From positions 1 to 64,000 of the forward strand of contig NZ_QKVM01000007.1 of the NCBI RefSeq assembly GCF_003231305.1: DNA of 64,000 nt, written 5' to 3'. Below, piece after piece: positions 45,843 through 55,100 of this stretch. The stretch's first letter is position 1, and the number at the start of each line of letters is the position of its first letter. The notes below the pieces were generated by a model. It was not told the origin of the DNA and made no database searches. It worked only from the letters and a program-made list of their open reading frames with translations. A program made the position numbers and the translations under genes. This DNA is from Pseudomonas sichuanensis. Its GTDB lineage: Bacteria; Pseudomonadota; Gammaproteobacteria; Pseudomonadales; Pseudomonadaceae.

Positions 45843-46205
45843 GAGTCGATTCCTCCTGCAAACGGGCCCATGGGTTGGGGCGTCTGGGGAGGAGTCGGCA
45901 AGTGTTGTGCCAGGTTGCTCAGGATGCTCTGCAGGCCGTTAACGGCGAGGCCTACAGTCTGTTTGGCCATCTACATATTGGAAAAATGGGGTGGGCAGGT
46001 GGCCCCAGCTTTGGGGAATCGGGTGTCGCACCAAACGATGCATCACCGGCATTCACGGAACCTGTGTGTAGGAGCGGCCTTGTGCCGCGAAAGGGCTGCG
46101 AAGCGGCCTCAGGTTCTGGGCAGCGGCACATATAGCTGGGGCTGCTGTGCAGCCCTTTCGCGGCGCAAGGCCGCTCCTACAGAGGTCGGCGCTGGGGCCT
46201 GCTGA
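45843..46205 (-). promoter_or_regulatory. Upstream region of the curli-type operon
   Basis: This 363-base gap has no gene I would support. It must hold the leftward promoter of the four-gene curli-type operon; the A+T-rich tract around 45970-45985 (ACATATTGGAAAAATG) is the likeliest place. The distal part (46067-46181) is taken up by an inverted REP pair belonging to the other side. Confidence 0.45.
46067..46181. repeat. Inverted pair of the second REP type
   Basis: GTAGGAGCGGCCTTGTGCCG, continuing into CGAAAGGGCTGC at about 46068-46099, is repeated inverted at about 46147-46180. The arms are long (~32 bases, few mismatches) and the insert ~48 bases. This is the other common pseudomonad REP family, different from the type at 10.06, 16.47 and 38.36 kb. 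It lies just after the end of the leftward hypothetical gene. Confidence 0.85.
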
Positions 46206-47402
46206 CTACCGTTCGCGCATGAAGAACCCGGCCACATACTTGCGGAAGGTCTCCAGGCTCTTGAAGTCGGCGTAGCGCTTGAAATGCTCGGTGTCCGGCT
46301 CCGGACCGACCGGCTGCTCCAGCAACGACACCGACAGCACCCGGTCCTGGTCAGAGGTGAGCACCAGCTCATCCATGACCTGCCCGCCGATCACCGGGCG
46401 GCGCATCAGCACCTTCACGCCTTTGCCGGCCATCCAGTCGATCAGCGACACCAGCGCCTTGAGCGGTTCGCGCTCTTCGTCGCGGTACACCGGGAACAGC
46501 TGCGCGCGCGACAGCACCGGCACACTGGCCACGTGGATCATTTCGTAGAAATGGCTGCCGGCGGTGGCCGGCGAATACAGCGCCAGGGCAAGCAGTGGGC
46601 CGCTGGTGCGGTTGCCGCCCCAATACTGGTGGTGGCCCTGGAAGTCGAAGCCATCCTCGCTGCGCGCATTGATCACCTTGCGCCCCTTGATCTGGTCCAC
46701 GCAGTCGAGCAGCAGGCCATGGCGGCGGTGGTTGCCGAATACCGTGGCTTCGCGCAGGCGGGCCTTGAGCATCATCATGTGCTTCATGTCCAGGCGGGTT
46801 TCCAGGTAGTTGCTGGCCGGCACCCGCTCCAGCAACGGGTAGCGAGCGGCCACGCCACGCAGCTCGGCGAACTGGGCGGTGAGGTCCTTCTTCAGGTGGG
46901 TGGCGTAGACGTTCAGGCCGCTGGCCTCGATCCAGGTCAGCAGCAGCGACAGCAGGCGCTGCTGTTCACGGCGCTCACCGGGTGTGCGCGGGCTGGTTGC
47001 GCTGGCTTCGCGCTCATCGGCACGGCGGTAGTCGCCGATCAGCCGCAAGGGCGTATCCGGGGCCAACCAGGCGGCAGGTTGGTTGATTTCCTCGCTGCGC
47101 TCGGCGGCTTCGCGCTCATCCTTGCTGAACGGGCAGCCGGGGGCGTGCTCGGGGGTGTCGGGGTTGTTGCGCAGGAACAGCGTGCCGGTGCTGCCGTTCA
47201 ACGATATGTTGAGCACCGGCAAGGCGTCCTTGCGGCAGTCGCAGGCCAGCCACTGGTTGGCGCCGCGCACTTTCATCAGCCACTGGTTGGCCTGCAGCAG
47301 TCGGGGGCCGGCGAGGGTGCCGTTGACGAAGCCGACCAGCAGCTCTTCTTCTGCCGGGGTCAGGCTGCGCACTTGCGCGGCGGATTTTTCGATGATTCGC
47401 AT
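46206..47402 (-). CDS. Hypothetical protein with a Cys-rich N-terminal motif
   Basis: The 398-residue soluble protein is of a family I do not recognise. Within the first 100 residues it has Cys-Asp-Cys (LACDCRKD) and, after NISLNGSTGTLFLRNN, a His-x3-Cys (HAPGCPF), which together could bind zinc. The rest is a mixed alpha/beta protein with several His and Arg-rich stretches (RLDMKHMMMLKARL, FGNHRRHGLLLDCVDQIKG, FDFQGHHQYWGGNRTSGPLLALALY). The start MRIIEKSAAQ is preceded by AGCTCC-type spacer sequence inside repeat DNA, so initiation may be weak. Flanked by REP elements on one side and small inverted repeats on the other. Function unknown; nucleic-acid binding is only a guess. Confidence 0.65.
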   Translation of the reverse strand: MRIIEKSAAQVRSLTPAEEELLVGFVNGTLAGPRLLQANQWLMKVRGANQWLACDCRKDALPVLNISLNGSTGTLFLRNNPDTPEHAPGCPFSKDEREAAERSEEINQPAAWLAPDTPLRLIGDYRRADEREASATSPRTPGERREQQRLLSLLLTWIEASGLNVYATHLKKDLTAQFAELRGVAARYPLLERVPASNYLETRLDMKHMMMLKARLREATVFGNHRRHGLLLDCVDQIKGRKVINARSEDGFDFQGHHQYWGGNRTSGPLLALALYSPATAGSHFYEMIHVASVPVLSRAQLFPVYRDEEREPLKALVSLIDWMAGKGVKVLMRRPVIGGQVMDELVLTSDQDRVLSVSLLEQPVGPEPDTEHFKRYADFKSLETFRKYVAGFFMRER

Positions 47403-47489
47403 TAAGGGGCAGCTCCAAGCTACGAGCTGCAAGCTTCAAGCAAAGCCGCGAGGGATTCAACTTGAAGCGTGCAGCTTGAGGCTTGCAGC
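47403..47489. repeat. Small inverted and direct repeats of the AGCTGCAAGCTTCAAGC type
   Basis: Units such as GAGCTGCAAGCTTCAAGC (47426-47443) and TTGAAGCGTGCAGCTTGAGG (47461-47480) are imperfect copies of each other in opposite orientation. They fill the gap between two leftward genes and can fold into a stem. Confidence 0.6.
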
Positions 47490-47957
47490 TCAACTGCCGC
47501 CGAACATTTTCGCCGCGCGGGCGCGGATCTCCTCGACGCTCAGGTCTTCCTTGTGGGTAGAGACGAACCACATGTTATTGAACGGATCCTTCAAGGTGCC
47601 GCTGCGGTCGCCGTAGAACTGGTCCTTTACCTCGCTCAACGGCTTGGCGCCGGCAGCGATTGCCTGGGCGTAGACCTTGTCGCAGTCCTCGACGTAAAGG
47701 TGCAGACCGACGGCTGGGTGCTCGATGGTCTGGCTCGGCTTGAGGGTGTTCGGCATGTCGCAGGGGTCGCCGAGCATCAGCGAGGAATCGCCGATTTTCA
47801 GTTCGGCATGGCCGACGCGGCCTTGGGGGTCTTCAAGGCGGAACATCTCGACCGCGCCGAAGGCCTTCTTGTAGAACTCGATGGCCTTGGCGGCATCCTT
47901 GATGCCGAGGTAGGGGGTGATGCTGTGCTGGCCTTCGGGGATGGGCTTGACTGCCAT
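47490..47957 (-). CDS. VOC family protein (PhnB-like)
   Basis: This 155-residue protein of the PhnB/DUF1338-like branch of the glyoxalase fold shows SITPYLGIKDAAKAIEFYKKAFGAVEM, GHAELKIGDSSLMLGD and the C-terminal KDPFNNMWFVSTH. Family members are widespread and mostly uncharacterised. GGAGAG lies just before the start (as seen leftward). It is followed by the small inverted repeats and then the Cys-motif hypothetical gene on the same strand, from which it is probably separated transcriptionally. Confidence 0.85.
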   Translation of the reverse strand: MAVKPIPEGQHSITPYLGIKDAAKAIEFYKKAFGAVEMFRLEDPQGRVGHAELKIGDSSLMLGDPCDMPNTLKPSQTIEHPAVGLHLYVEDCDKVYAQAIAAGAKPLSEVKDQFYGDRSGTLKDPFNNMWFVSTHKEDLSVEEIRARAAKMFGGS

Positions 47958-48074
47958 TTGCGTACTCTCCTTTCACCTGGGTGGGCCATGTGCGCGTTGC
48001 GCCACGGTGGTGACTTAGAGTCGTACAGGCGCGCAGGAAATCGACCTGAGGTTTAGATCGATTGCCTATAAAAA

Positions 48075-48110
48075 CGCGCCGCCCCCGCGTTTTGCAAGCG
48101 CGGGGGCGGC
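48075..48110 (-). terminator. Rho-independent terminator of the aldehyde dehydrogenase gene
   Basis: Read leftward, GCCGCCCCCGCG pairs with CGCGGGGGCGGC (12 perfect bases, + strand 48078-48089 and 48099-48110) and then comes CGTTTTTATAG. It starts 8 bases after the stop codon. Confidence 0.85.
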
Positions 48111-48118
48111 GGCGCCGG

Positions 48119-49738
48119 TCAGAAGATGTAGTCGGTGGTCAGGAAACTCGACTGGCGATTGCGGATGATCTCGCTGATCAGTTCCTTGTTCGCCTCCTGG
48201 AACCGGGTCGCCACCAGCGTGCGGATGGAGAACACCCGCAGCGCGTCATGCACCGACAGCGTGCCCTCGGCGCTGTTCTTGCGGCCATTGAATGGGTAGG
48301 TGTCCGGCCCGCGCTGGCACTGGGCATTGATATTGATGCGGCCGACCTGGTTGGCGAAGGTGTCGACCAGCGCGCCGATGGTGGCGGGGTCGTTGCCGAA
48401 CAGGCTCAGTTGCTGGCCGTAGTCCGAATCGAGCACGTAGTCGATCACGGTCTGCAGGTCACGATAAGGCACCACCGGCACCAGCGGGCCGAACTGCTCC
48501 TCATGGTAGACGCGCATGTCCTGGCTGACCGGGTAGAGCAGGGCGGGGTAGAAGAACGAACCGCGGCTGAGGCCTCCGCCTTCGTTGAGCACCCGCGCGC
48601 CCTTGCCGGTGGCATCGGCCACCAGGCCGTCGAGGTAGTCGAGCTTGCCCGGCTCAGGCAGTGGCGTCAGCGCCACGCCGGGCTCCCAGGGCATGCCGGG
48701 CTTGAGCGCGGCGAGCTTGCGCTGGAACTTGTCGAGGAACGACTCGACCACGTCTTCATGGACGAACAGGATCTTCAGCGCGGTGCAGCGCTGGCCATTG
48801 AACGACAGGGCGCCGGTGACCGCCTCTTCGACGGCATTGTCCAGGTCGACCTGGGGCAGCACGATGCCGGGGTTCTTGGCGTCCAGGCCAAGCGCTGCGC
48901 GCAGGCGGTGCGGGCGTGGGTGCAGCTTTTTAAGGTCGGCGGCGGCCTTGTGGGTGCCGATGAAGGCGAATACATCGATCTTGCCGCTGGCCATCAGGGC
49001 GCTGACGGTTTCCCGGCCACGGCCATAGATGACGTTGATCACCCCGGCCGGGAAGCTGTCGCGGAAGGCTTCGAGCAGCGGGCGGATCAGCAGCACGCCG
49101 AACTTGGCCGGCTTGAACACCACGGTGTTGCCCATGATCAGCGCCGGGATGAGCGTGGTGAAGGTTTCGTTGAGCGGGTAGTTGTAGGGGCCCATGCACA
49201 GCGCCACGCCCAAGGGCGCGCGGCGGATCTGGCCGAGGGTGCCTTGTTCCAGCTCGAAGCGGCTGGAGCGGCGGTCGAGGTCCTTGAGCGCATTGATGGT
49301 ATCGACGATGTAGTCGCAGGTGCGGTCGAACTCTTTCTCGGAGTCCTTGAGGTTCTTGCCGATCTCCCACATCAGCAGCTTGACCACCGCCGTGCGCTGT
49401 TCGCGCATGCGCGCCAGGAAGGTTTCGACATGCTGGATGCGCTCGGCCACGCGCATCGTCGGCCAGGCGCCGCGGCCCTTGTCATAGGCCTGGACCGCGG
49501 CGTCCAGGGCAGTAAGGGCGGTGTCGGCGTCGAGCAGCGGCGCGCTGCCGAGGGTCACCTGGCGCTCGCCGTCACTGTGCTTGAGCCACACCGGGCTGCG
49601 CACCGTGGCCAGCGGGCCGTCCCAGTGCCTGAGTTCACCGGCCACCAGGTAATCGCGTTGCTCCAGGGGCTCGTCCAGGCGCCATTGCGCGGGGATGCCG
49701 TCAGGGGTGGGAAACAGCGAGTCGAGCAGACGTTCCAT
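48119..49738 (-). CDS. gapN: NADP-dependent glyceraldehyde-3-phosphate dehydrogenase-type aldehyde dehydrogenase
   Basis: The 539-residue aldehyde dehydrogenase carries MGPYNYPLNETF and KPAKFG in the cofactor site, the catalytic Cys in NGQRCTALK and the Glu region around residue 270. The long C-terminal tail and the VFKPAK/FNGQRC variants match the group annotated in pseudomonads as non-phosphorylating NADP-dependent GAPDH, which oxidises glyceraldehyde-3-phosphate directly to 3-phosphoglycerate and makes NADPH. Start MERLLDSLFP has AGAGGTG upstream. It is a monocistronic unit with a strong terminator, divergent from the CHASE-GGDEF-EAL gene. The substrate call rests on family resemblance. 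Confidence 0.85.
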   Translation of the reverse strand: MERLLDSLFPTPDGIPAQWRLDEPLEQRDYLVAGELRHWDGPLATVRSPVWLKHSDGERQVTLGSAPLLDADTALTALDAAVQAYDKGRGAWPTMRVAERIQHVETFLARMREQRTAVVKLLMWEIGKNLKDSEKEFDRTCDYIVDTINALKDLDRRSSRFELEQGTLGQIRRAPLGVALCMGPYNYPLNETFTTLIPALIMGNTVVFKPAKFGVLLIRPLLEAFRDSFPAGVINVIYGRGRETVSALMASGKIDVFAFIGTHKAAADLKKLHPRPHRLRAALGLDAKNPGIVLPQVDLDNAVEEAVTGALSFNGQRCTALKILFVHEDVVESFLDKFQRKLAALKPGMPWEPGVALTPLPEPGKLDYLDGLVADATGKGARVLNEGGGLSRGSFFYPALLYPVSQDMRVYHEEQFGPLVPVVPYRDLQTVIDYVLDSDYGQQLSLFGNDPATIGALVDTFANQVGRININAQCQRGPDTYPFNGRKNSAEGTLSVHDALRVFSIRTLVATRFQEANKELISEIIRNRQSSFLTTDYIF

Positions 49739-49877
49739 GGAGCTAGCACCTCTTGTATTTGGTTGGGTGAAACGCTTCAGCATCCGAGCATGCACCCCGC
49801 GCAGGAAAAAAACCAGTCTGGCTCAACATTGCCCAGGGTGCGCCGATACAGGATGAATCGACTCCGATGTCAGGCCT

Positions 49878-52121
49878 ATGACCAGCAACAATCGCCCCGC
49901 ACTCGATGACCCCTTGCCCGAACAGGGCGCCCTGCGCCGCACCCTCAATCGCCTGCTGCCGGTAGGTTTCGCCGTGGTCGGGATCGGCCTGTCAGCGGTG
50001 CTCGGCCACCTCGATGCCCAGCGTGAGCAGGCCGAGCAGGTGGCCAACCTTGCCGCGCGGCTGTCCGGTGTGCGCGGGGCGTTGGAGGCGCAGTTGCGCG
50101 CAGCGTTCAGCGAGGCCGAGGGTATCGCCCAGCTTATCAGCGCCGACGGCAGCATCAGTGTCGAGCATTTTCACGGCATGGCCCGGGATGCCTTGGCTTC
50201 GGTGCCTTACATGCGCCATATCGCCCTGGCCCCGGGTGATGTGGTGAGCGATGTCTACCCGTTGGAGGGCAACGAGCGGCTGCTTGGCCTCGATTACCGG
50301 CTTTTGCCGCTGCAGTTTCCGCTGCTGGTGTCGGCGCGTGACCGGCAGGCTCCGGTACTGGCAGGCCCCCTGCAACTGCTGCAGGGTGGTCGAGGGCTGG
50401 TCTACCGGCGGCCGATCTTCGTCACCGGCAAGCGCGGGGTGAAGTTGTACTGGGGCAACCTCTCGGTCGTCGCCGACATCGACCGCCTGCTGCTCAGCGC
50501 CGGCCTGCGCCCGGAGGCGGGCTTCGAACTGGCAGTGCGTGGCAGTGATGGCAAGGGGGCCGATGGCGAGGTGATCTGGGGGGATGCGCAGCTGTTCGAG
50601 GCGCCCCAGGTGAAGGTCAGCGTGGACGTGCCGGGCGGCCTTTGGCAACTGGTGGCCGCGCCGCGTGGCGGCTGGTCGGGGCTCAATCTGTTCGCCTCGC
50701 CGCTGTTCCTGTTTGCCTTGACCACCACCGGCCTGTTCAGCCTGTTCGTCGCCCAGCTCAACCGCAAGCAGCGCCTGCTCGCGCTGCGTAACCGCGAGCT
50801 GCGTCAATACCAGGCCCAGCTGGAGCGGCTGGCCCATTACGACACCATCACCGGGCTGCCCAACCGCGTGTTGTTCCTGCAGCAGTTGAGTGCGGCCATC
50901 GATCAGGGCCATGGCCTGGCCGTGCTGATGCTCGATATCGACGGCTTCAAGCAGGTGAACGACAGCCTCGGCCACCCCATGGGCGACCTGTTGCTGCAGC
51001 AGGCCACCGCGCGCTTCTTGCAGGAACTGGACACGCAAGACCGGGTTTGCCGGCTGGGTGGCGACGAGTTCGTGTTCATGCTGCAGGGCGCGCAAGGCCA
51101 GGTCAGCCACCAGATCCGCGCCGTGCTGCGTTGCCTGCAGCGGCCGTTCGACCTCAACGGCAATGCCAGCCTGGTCACCGGCAGCATTGGCCTGGCCTGG
51201 TGCCCGCAACATGGCGAGGACGCCGACAGCCTGCTGCGCCACGCCGACACCGCCATGTATGCGGCCAAGGAGAGCGGCCGCAACGCCTGGCGTCCGTACC
51301 ACCCGGACATGACCGAACGCCTGCAGCAGCGCCTGGAGCTGGAGCGCAACCTGCGCCGGGCCTTGGAATACAACGAGTTCGAGCTGTGGTACCAGCCCAA
51401 GCTCGACCTGTTCAGTGGTGGCCTGGAAGGGGTCGAGGCGTTGCTACGCTGGCGCGACCCGCAGCACGGCCTGGTGTCTCCGGGTGAATTCATTCCGTTG
51501 GCCGAGCGTACCGGGTTGATCATTCCGTTGGGCGAGCGGGTGCTGGAGCTGGCCTGCGCGCAGTTGGCGCAGTGGCGAGCACAGGACCTGCTGCCCGGGC
51601 CGCTGGCGATCAACGTGGCGGCGCTGCAGATTGAGCGCAGCGACTATGTCAGCGCCCTGGCCTGTGCCCTGGAGCTGCACGGGCTGCCGGCCAGCCTGCT
51701 GGAAGTGGAGATCACCGAGAGCCTGCTGATGGAGAGCCAGCAACAGGCCTGCGCGGTGCTGGCGCAGTTGCAGGCGATGGGCGTGGCCACTGCGGTGGAC
51801 GACTTCGGCACGGGCTATTCGTCGCTGGCCTACCTGCGCGCGCTGCCGATCGACCATTTGAAGATCGACCGCGCCTTCATCAAGGACCTGCCTGGCGACG
51901 ACGACGCGGTGGCCATCGCCCGGGCGATCATCGACCTGGGGCATGCCTTGGGTTTCAGGATCACCGCCGAAGGGATCGAGACGCAGGAACAGTACGACTT
52001 TCTGCGTAACGCCGGGTGCGATCAGGGGCAGGGCTTCTTGCTTGGCCGGCCGATGCCGGCGTCGGCCTTGCAGCACTGGCTGGCCGAGCACCGCGAACGG
52101 CGGCGCCCGGCCAGGGAGTGA
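49878..52121 (+). CDS. CHASE-GGDEF-EAL cyclic di-GMP protein
   Basis: The 747-residue membrane protein has helix 1 at ~27-43, a periplasmic CHASE-type sensor (~55-265), helix 2 at ~272-292 (FASPLFLFALTTTGLFSLFVA), a GGDEF domain (~310-470) and an EAL domain (~485-735). The active sites look complete: GGDEF is canonical in RLGGDEFVFM, and EAL is EALLRW with INVAALQIE, DDFGTGYSSL, IDHLKIDRAFI and EGIETQEQ. The inhibitory I-site is altered: D-x-x-D occupies the R-x-x-D position before GGDEF. So it can in principle both make and degrade c-di-GMP. The gene stands alone, ending 22 bases before the convergent LRR gene. Confidence 0.9.
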   Translation: MTSNNRPALDDPLPEQGALRRTLNRLLPVGFAVVGIGLSAVLGHLDAQREQAEQVANLAARLSGVRGALEAQLRAAFSEAEGIAQLISADGSISVEHFHGMARDALASVPYMRHIALAPGDVVSDVYPLEGNERLLGLDYRLLPLQFPLLVSARDRQAPVLAGPLQLLQGGRGLVYRRPIFVTGKRGVKLYWGNLSVVADIDRLLLSAGLRPEAGFELAVRGSDGKGADGEVIWGDAQLFEAPQVKVSVDVPGGLWQLVAAPRGGWSGLNLFASPLFLFALTTTGLFSLFVAQLNRKQRLLALRNRELRQYQAQLERLAHYDTITGLPNRVLFLQQLSAAIDQGHGLAVLMLDIDGFKQVNDSLGHPMGDLLLQQATARFLQELDTQDRVCRLGGDEFVFMLQGAQGQVSHQIRAVLRCLQRPFDLNGNASLVTGSIGLAWCPQHGEDADSLLRHADTAMYAAKESGRNAWRPYHPDMTERLQQRLELERNLRRALEYNEFELWYQPKLDLFSGGLEGVEALLRWRDPQHGLVSPGEFIPLAERTGLIIPLGERVLELACAQLAQWRAQDLLPGPLAINVAALQIERSDYVSALACALELHGLPASLLEVEITESLLMESQQQACAVLAQLQAMGVATAVDDFGTGYSSLAYLRALPIDHLKIDRAFIKDLPGDDDAVAIARAIIDLGHALGFRITAEGIETQEQYDFLRNAGCDQGQGFLLGRPMPASALQHWLAEHRERRRPARE

Positions 52122-52142
52122 GCGTCGCCGCTGCAGGTTGCA

Positions 52143-55100
52143 CTACATGGGCAACTCGAGTATTCGCCAGGGGGCCTGGCTCATCGCATAGTCATGCATC
52201 AGCGGCTCTGCGTCGATGCGCTGCAGGCGCCGCCAGAGTTCCGCCAGTGCGGCATTCGGGTCGTGCATGTAGGCATCGTTGACCAGAACGGCGCGCAGCC
52301 CGCGTCGATAGGCAATGGGCAGACGCTGCCAGATCGCCTGTTGGGCGGCAGTAGTGCCCTCGAGGAGCTCTTCGTACTGGTAGTCGGCCACCAGCAGGTC
52401 GATGCCATGCGCTTGGTAGTACGCATCAATCTGGTCCCGCACGGCAGGCGTCAGCCAATCGCTCTCCAGTTCCATGGCCCGGGCGACGTGCTCCGGGAAC
52501 ACCACCCCCTGCGGCAGGGTCGTGAACTGGTTGTCGGAGAGGTCCAGCACCGACAGGCCGATGCCGTCGCTTGCTTCGGTTGGCGTTGGCAGGCTGTCCA
52601 GCCCCTGTGGCAATTGCGTGAGGCTGGTGTTGTCGAGGCTCACCAGTTGCAGGCCCCGCAGGTTGCCGATGTCGGGTGCGCGCAGCAGCGGGTTGTCGGA
52701 GAGGTCAAGGTGCAGCAGGTTGGGCGAGCGCTCCAGGCGTGCCTGGGCCAGGTCGTCCCAGGTGATGCGGTTGCCTTGCAAGTCGAGCGAGATCAACCGC
52801 CGTGGCGTGGCCAGCTCCGGCAAGGTGGCGAATCGGTTGTCCCGCAGGTGCAGGCGCTCCAGCAGTGGGAAGCGCTCGAGGAATTCCGGGTGCAGCCAGC
52901 TCAACTGCGGGTTGCTACTGAGCTCGAGCTCCGCGACGTGCCTGAAGTCATCCGGCAGGGCGAGGCTGGCGATATCCTCGTTGGTCAGTTCGAGGCCCGT
53001 CAGGTCCAGGGCCTGGATGCCCTGGTCCGAGGCGATCGGGCTGGGTGAGTCGCGGTGCCAGGCGTCGAGGATCGGGCGCACGGCCCGCTGGCGCCGGGGT
53101 GAACCGGCCGACCATTCGGCCAAGTCGTCGCGCAGGCGTTGCAGGCGCGCTTCCAGCCTGCCCAGCTCGAGCCCCGGGGTAATGCCGTGGATGCGCCAGC
53201 GTGACAGGTCGGCCAGGAACTGTTGGTCATCGGCGCTGGGGTACAGACGCCGGTAGCGTCCACGGGTGGCGTTACGCAGCAACGGCGGCGGGTAGGCGCC
53301 TCCTGCATCGCCGCCGCGCAGCTCGCCCTGTCGCCACCGCGCGGGAGCGCTGCCCCAGAGCCGTCTGGCCAGGCCCTGCCGATTATCCTGGGCCAGGGCC
53401 AACACCTGCTCGCGCAAACCTTCCGCGCCCTCGATGCGCAGCCCCAACGCCTGTAACCGGGCGCTGGAGAAGACCTGAACCAGTGCGCGGCACAGGTCTT
53501 GATCGATCGTGCCGGCTACCGGGCGCTCGCCGCGGTAAGCCTCATACCCCTCGGCGGACTTGATCAGGGTGTAGCGTTCGCTTGCCTGGCTGTCGCCGAT
53601 GGCATGCAGCACTGTTCCTTGGGGGCTGCCAGCGCGCAGTTCCAGGCGTAGCGCCGAGCGGCCGGACATCCGCTCGACGCACATGAGCAACAGGCGCTCG
53701 CTGTCGGTCGAGGCCAGGCGTGGTAACCACACGCCTTCCAGGGCACGGGTGAGGGGCAAGTCGCTTGTCACCTGGCGGGCGGCATTGTCGAGCCAGGCCG
53801 GCAGTTGGCCGGTGCGGCGCTCGCTGGCCGCGAGCCTGGCGACCAGGCGCGTGGCCAGCGGCCGGGTCAGGCGGGGATGGGCGATCAGCAGTTGATCGAC
53901 CAGTGGGTCAGCTGGGCGGGTTGGATTGTAGTAATCCTCGAACAGTGGCGCGTGGGCGAGGGTGGCGTCCTGCGCAATCCGGGCCAGGGCCTGCTGCTCG
54001 GCACGCAGGCGTGCAAGGGTATCGGCCAGCAGTGGCGGGGCGGGCCTGGATCGCAGGTGAACCTGGCGCAGGGCGTCTTCGCTCAGGCCGCACACCTGTG
54101 TGGCCCGGCGCAGCTCATCGTCGGTGAAACCCGTGAACTCCGGCCCCAAGCGCCGTATCAGGTCGACCAGGCCCCAGTCCTGGGGTTGTTCGTGCTCGGC
54201 ATGCCAGGCGCCTTCGCCATTGTGCTCGAGCAGCGGCTGATAGGCGTCTTTGCGCTCCGGGTGAACGATGCGCCAGCGCTTGAACTGTGGGTCGAGGCGC
54301 TGTTCATACAGATGTCCGTCGATGCGGATGAAATACCTGCCGCCATGTTCGAACTGCCCGCTGACGTTGGCTTGCAGCGTCTCAGGCAGGGCCATCGGGC
54401 TGCGATATGGGGCAAGGTCCGGGCGCCATAGCCGTCGGCTGCCGTCGGCCACTCGGACCTGATCGAGGCTTTCCATCAGCGAGCTGTTGAACAGCTTCGG
54501 CAACACCTTGCCGGCCACATGCAGGCCACCGATCAAGGCCAGGTTCAGCCCTACGGCCTCAAGGTGACGCAAAGCCAGCTGGCGATCGCCGATGCTCCAT
54601 GCTTCATAGCCCTCGTAGACCTCGTCCAGCAGTTGGCAGGCGATGACGGCAAGCAGCAGGGTGCCGACCCCGGGGACAAAAAAACCGGCAACGGTCAGTA
54701 CATCCATGCCCAGGCTCAGCCACTCGTCGCGACGGCGCTTGCGCGCCTGCGCGTCGGCATCGGCGGTCGGGACTGCCAGCAGGCGCGCTTCGGCCTTGAG
54801 CCGGGCCAGGTGCCGATCCTGAAGGAAGCCGAATACTTCGCCAGACACCGGGGTGAGGGTCAGGTACAGGCTCGCCGGGCTGGCACTGACCCAGGTCTGG
54901 TCGCTGAGGCCGAGGCCACTGGCGTCGAGGTTCTGGCGCAGCAGGTCGAGGAACTGCGCGCGCTGGTCAAGCGGCAGGTAGGCCAGAAATTGCTGGCGGG
55001 CTTGCGGGTCGATCAACCGTTGCGCCAGCGCAGCCTCCACTGCTTGTTGATCCTTGCACAGTTGCAATGCGGGGCTATGGCCAGGCAGGTACAACAGCAG

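Noticed and set aside
48062..49909. A 615-codon open frame on the + strand covering the aldehyde dehydrogenase gene.
   Set aside because: It is a mirror of the dehydrogenase reading frame; the catalytic Cys and cofactor motifs on the minus strand leave no doubt about the real gene.
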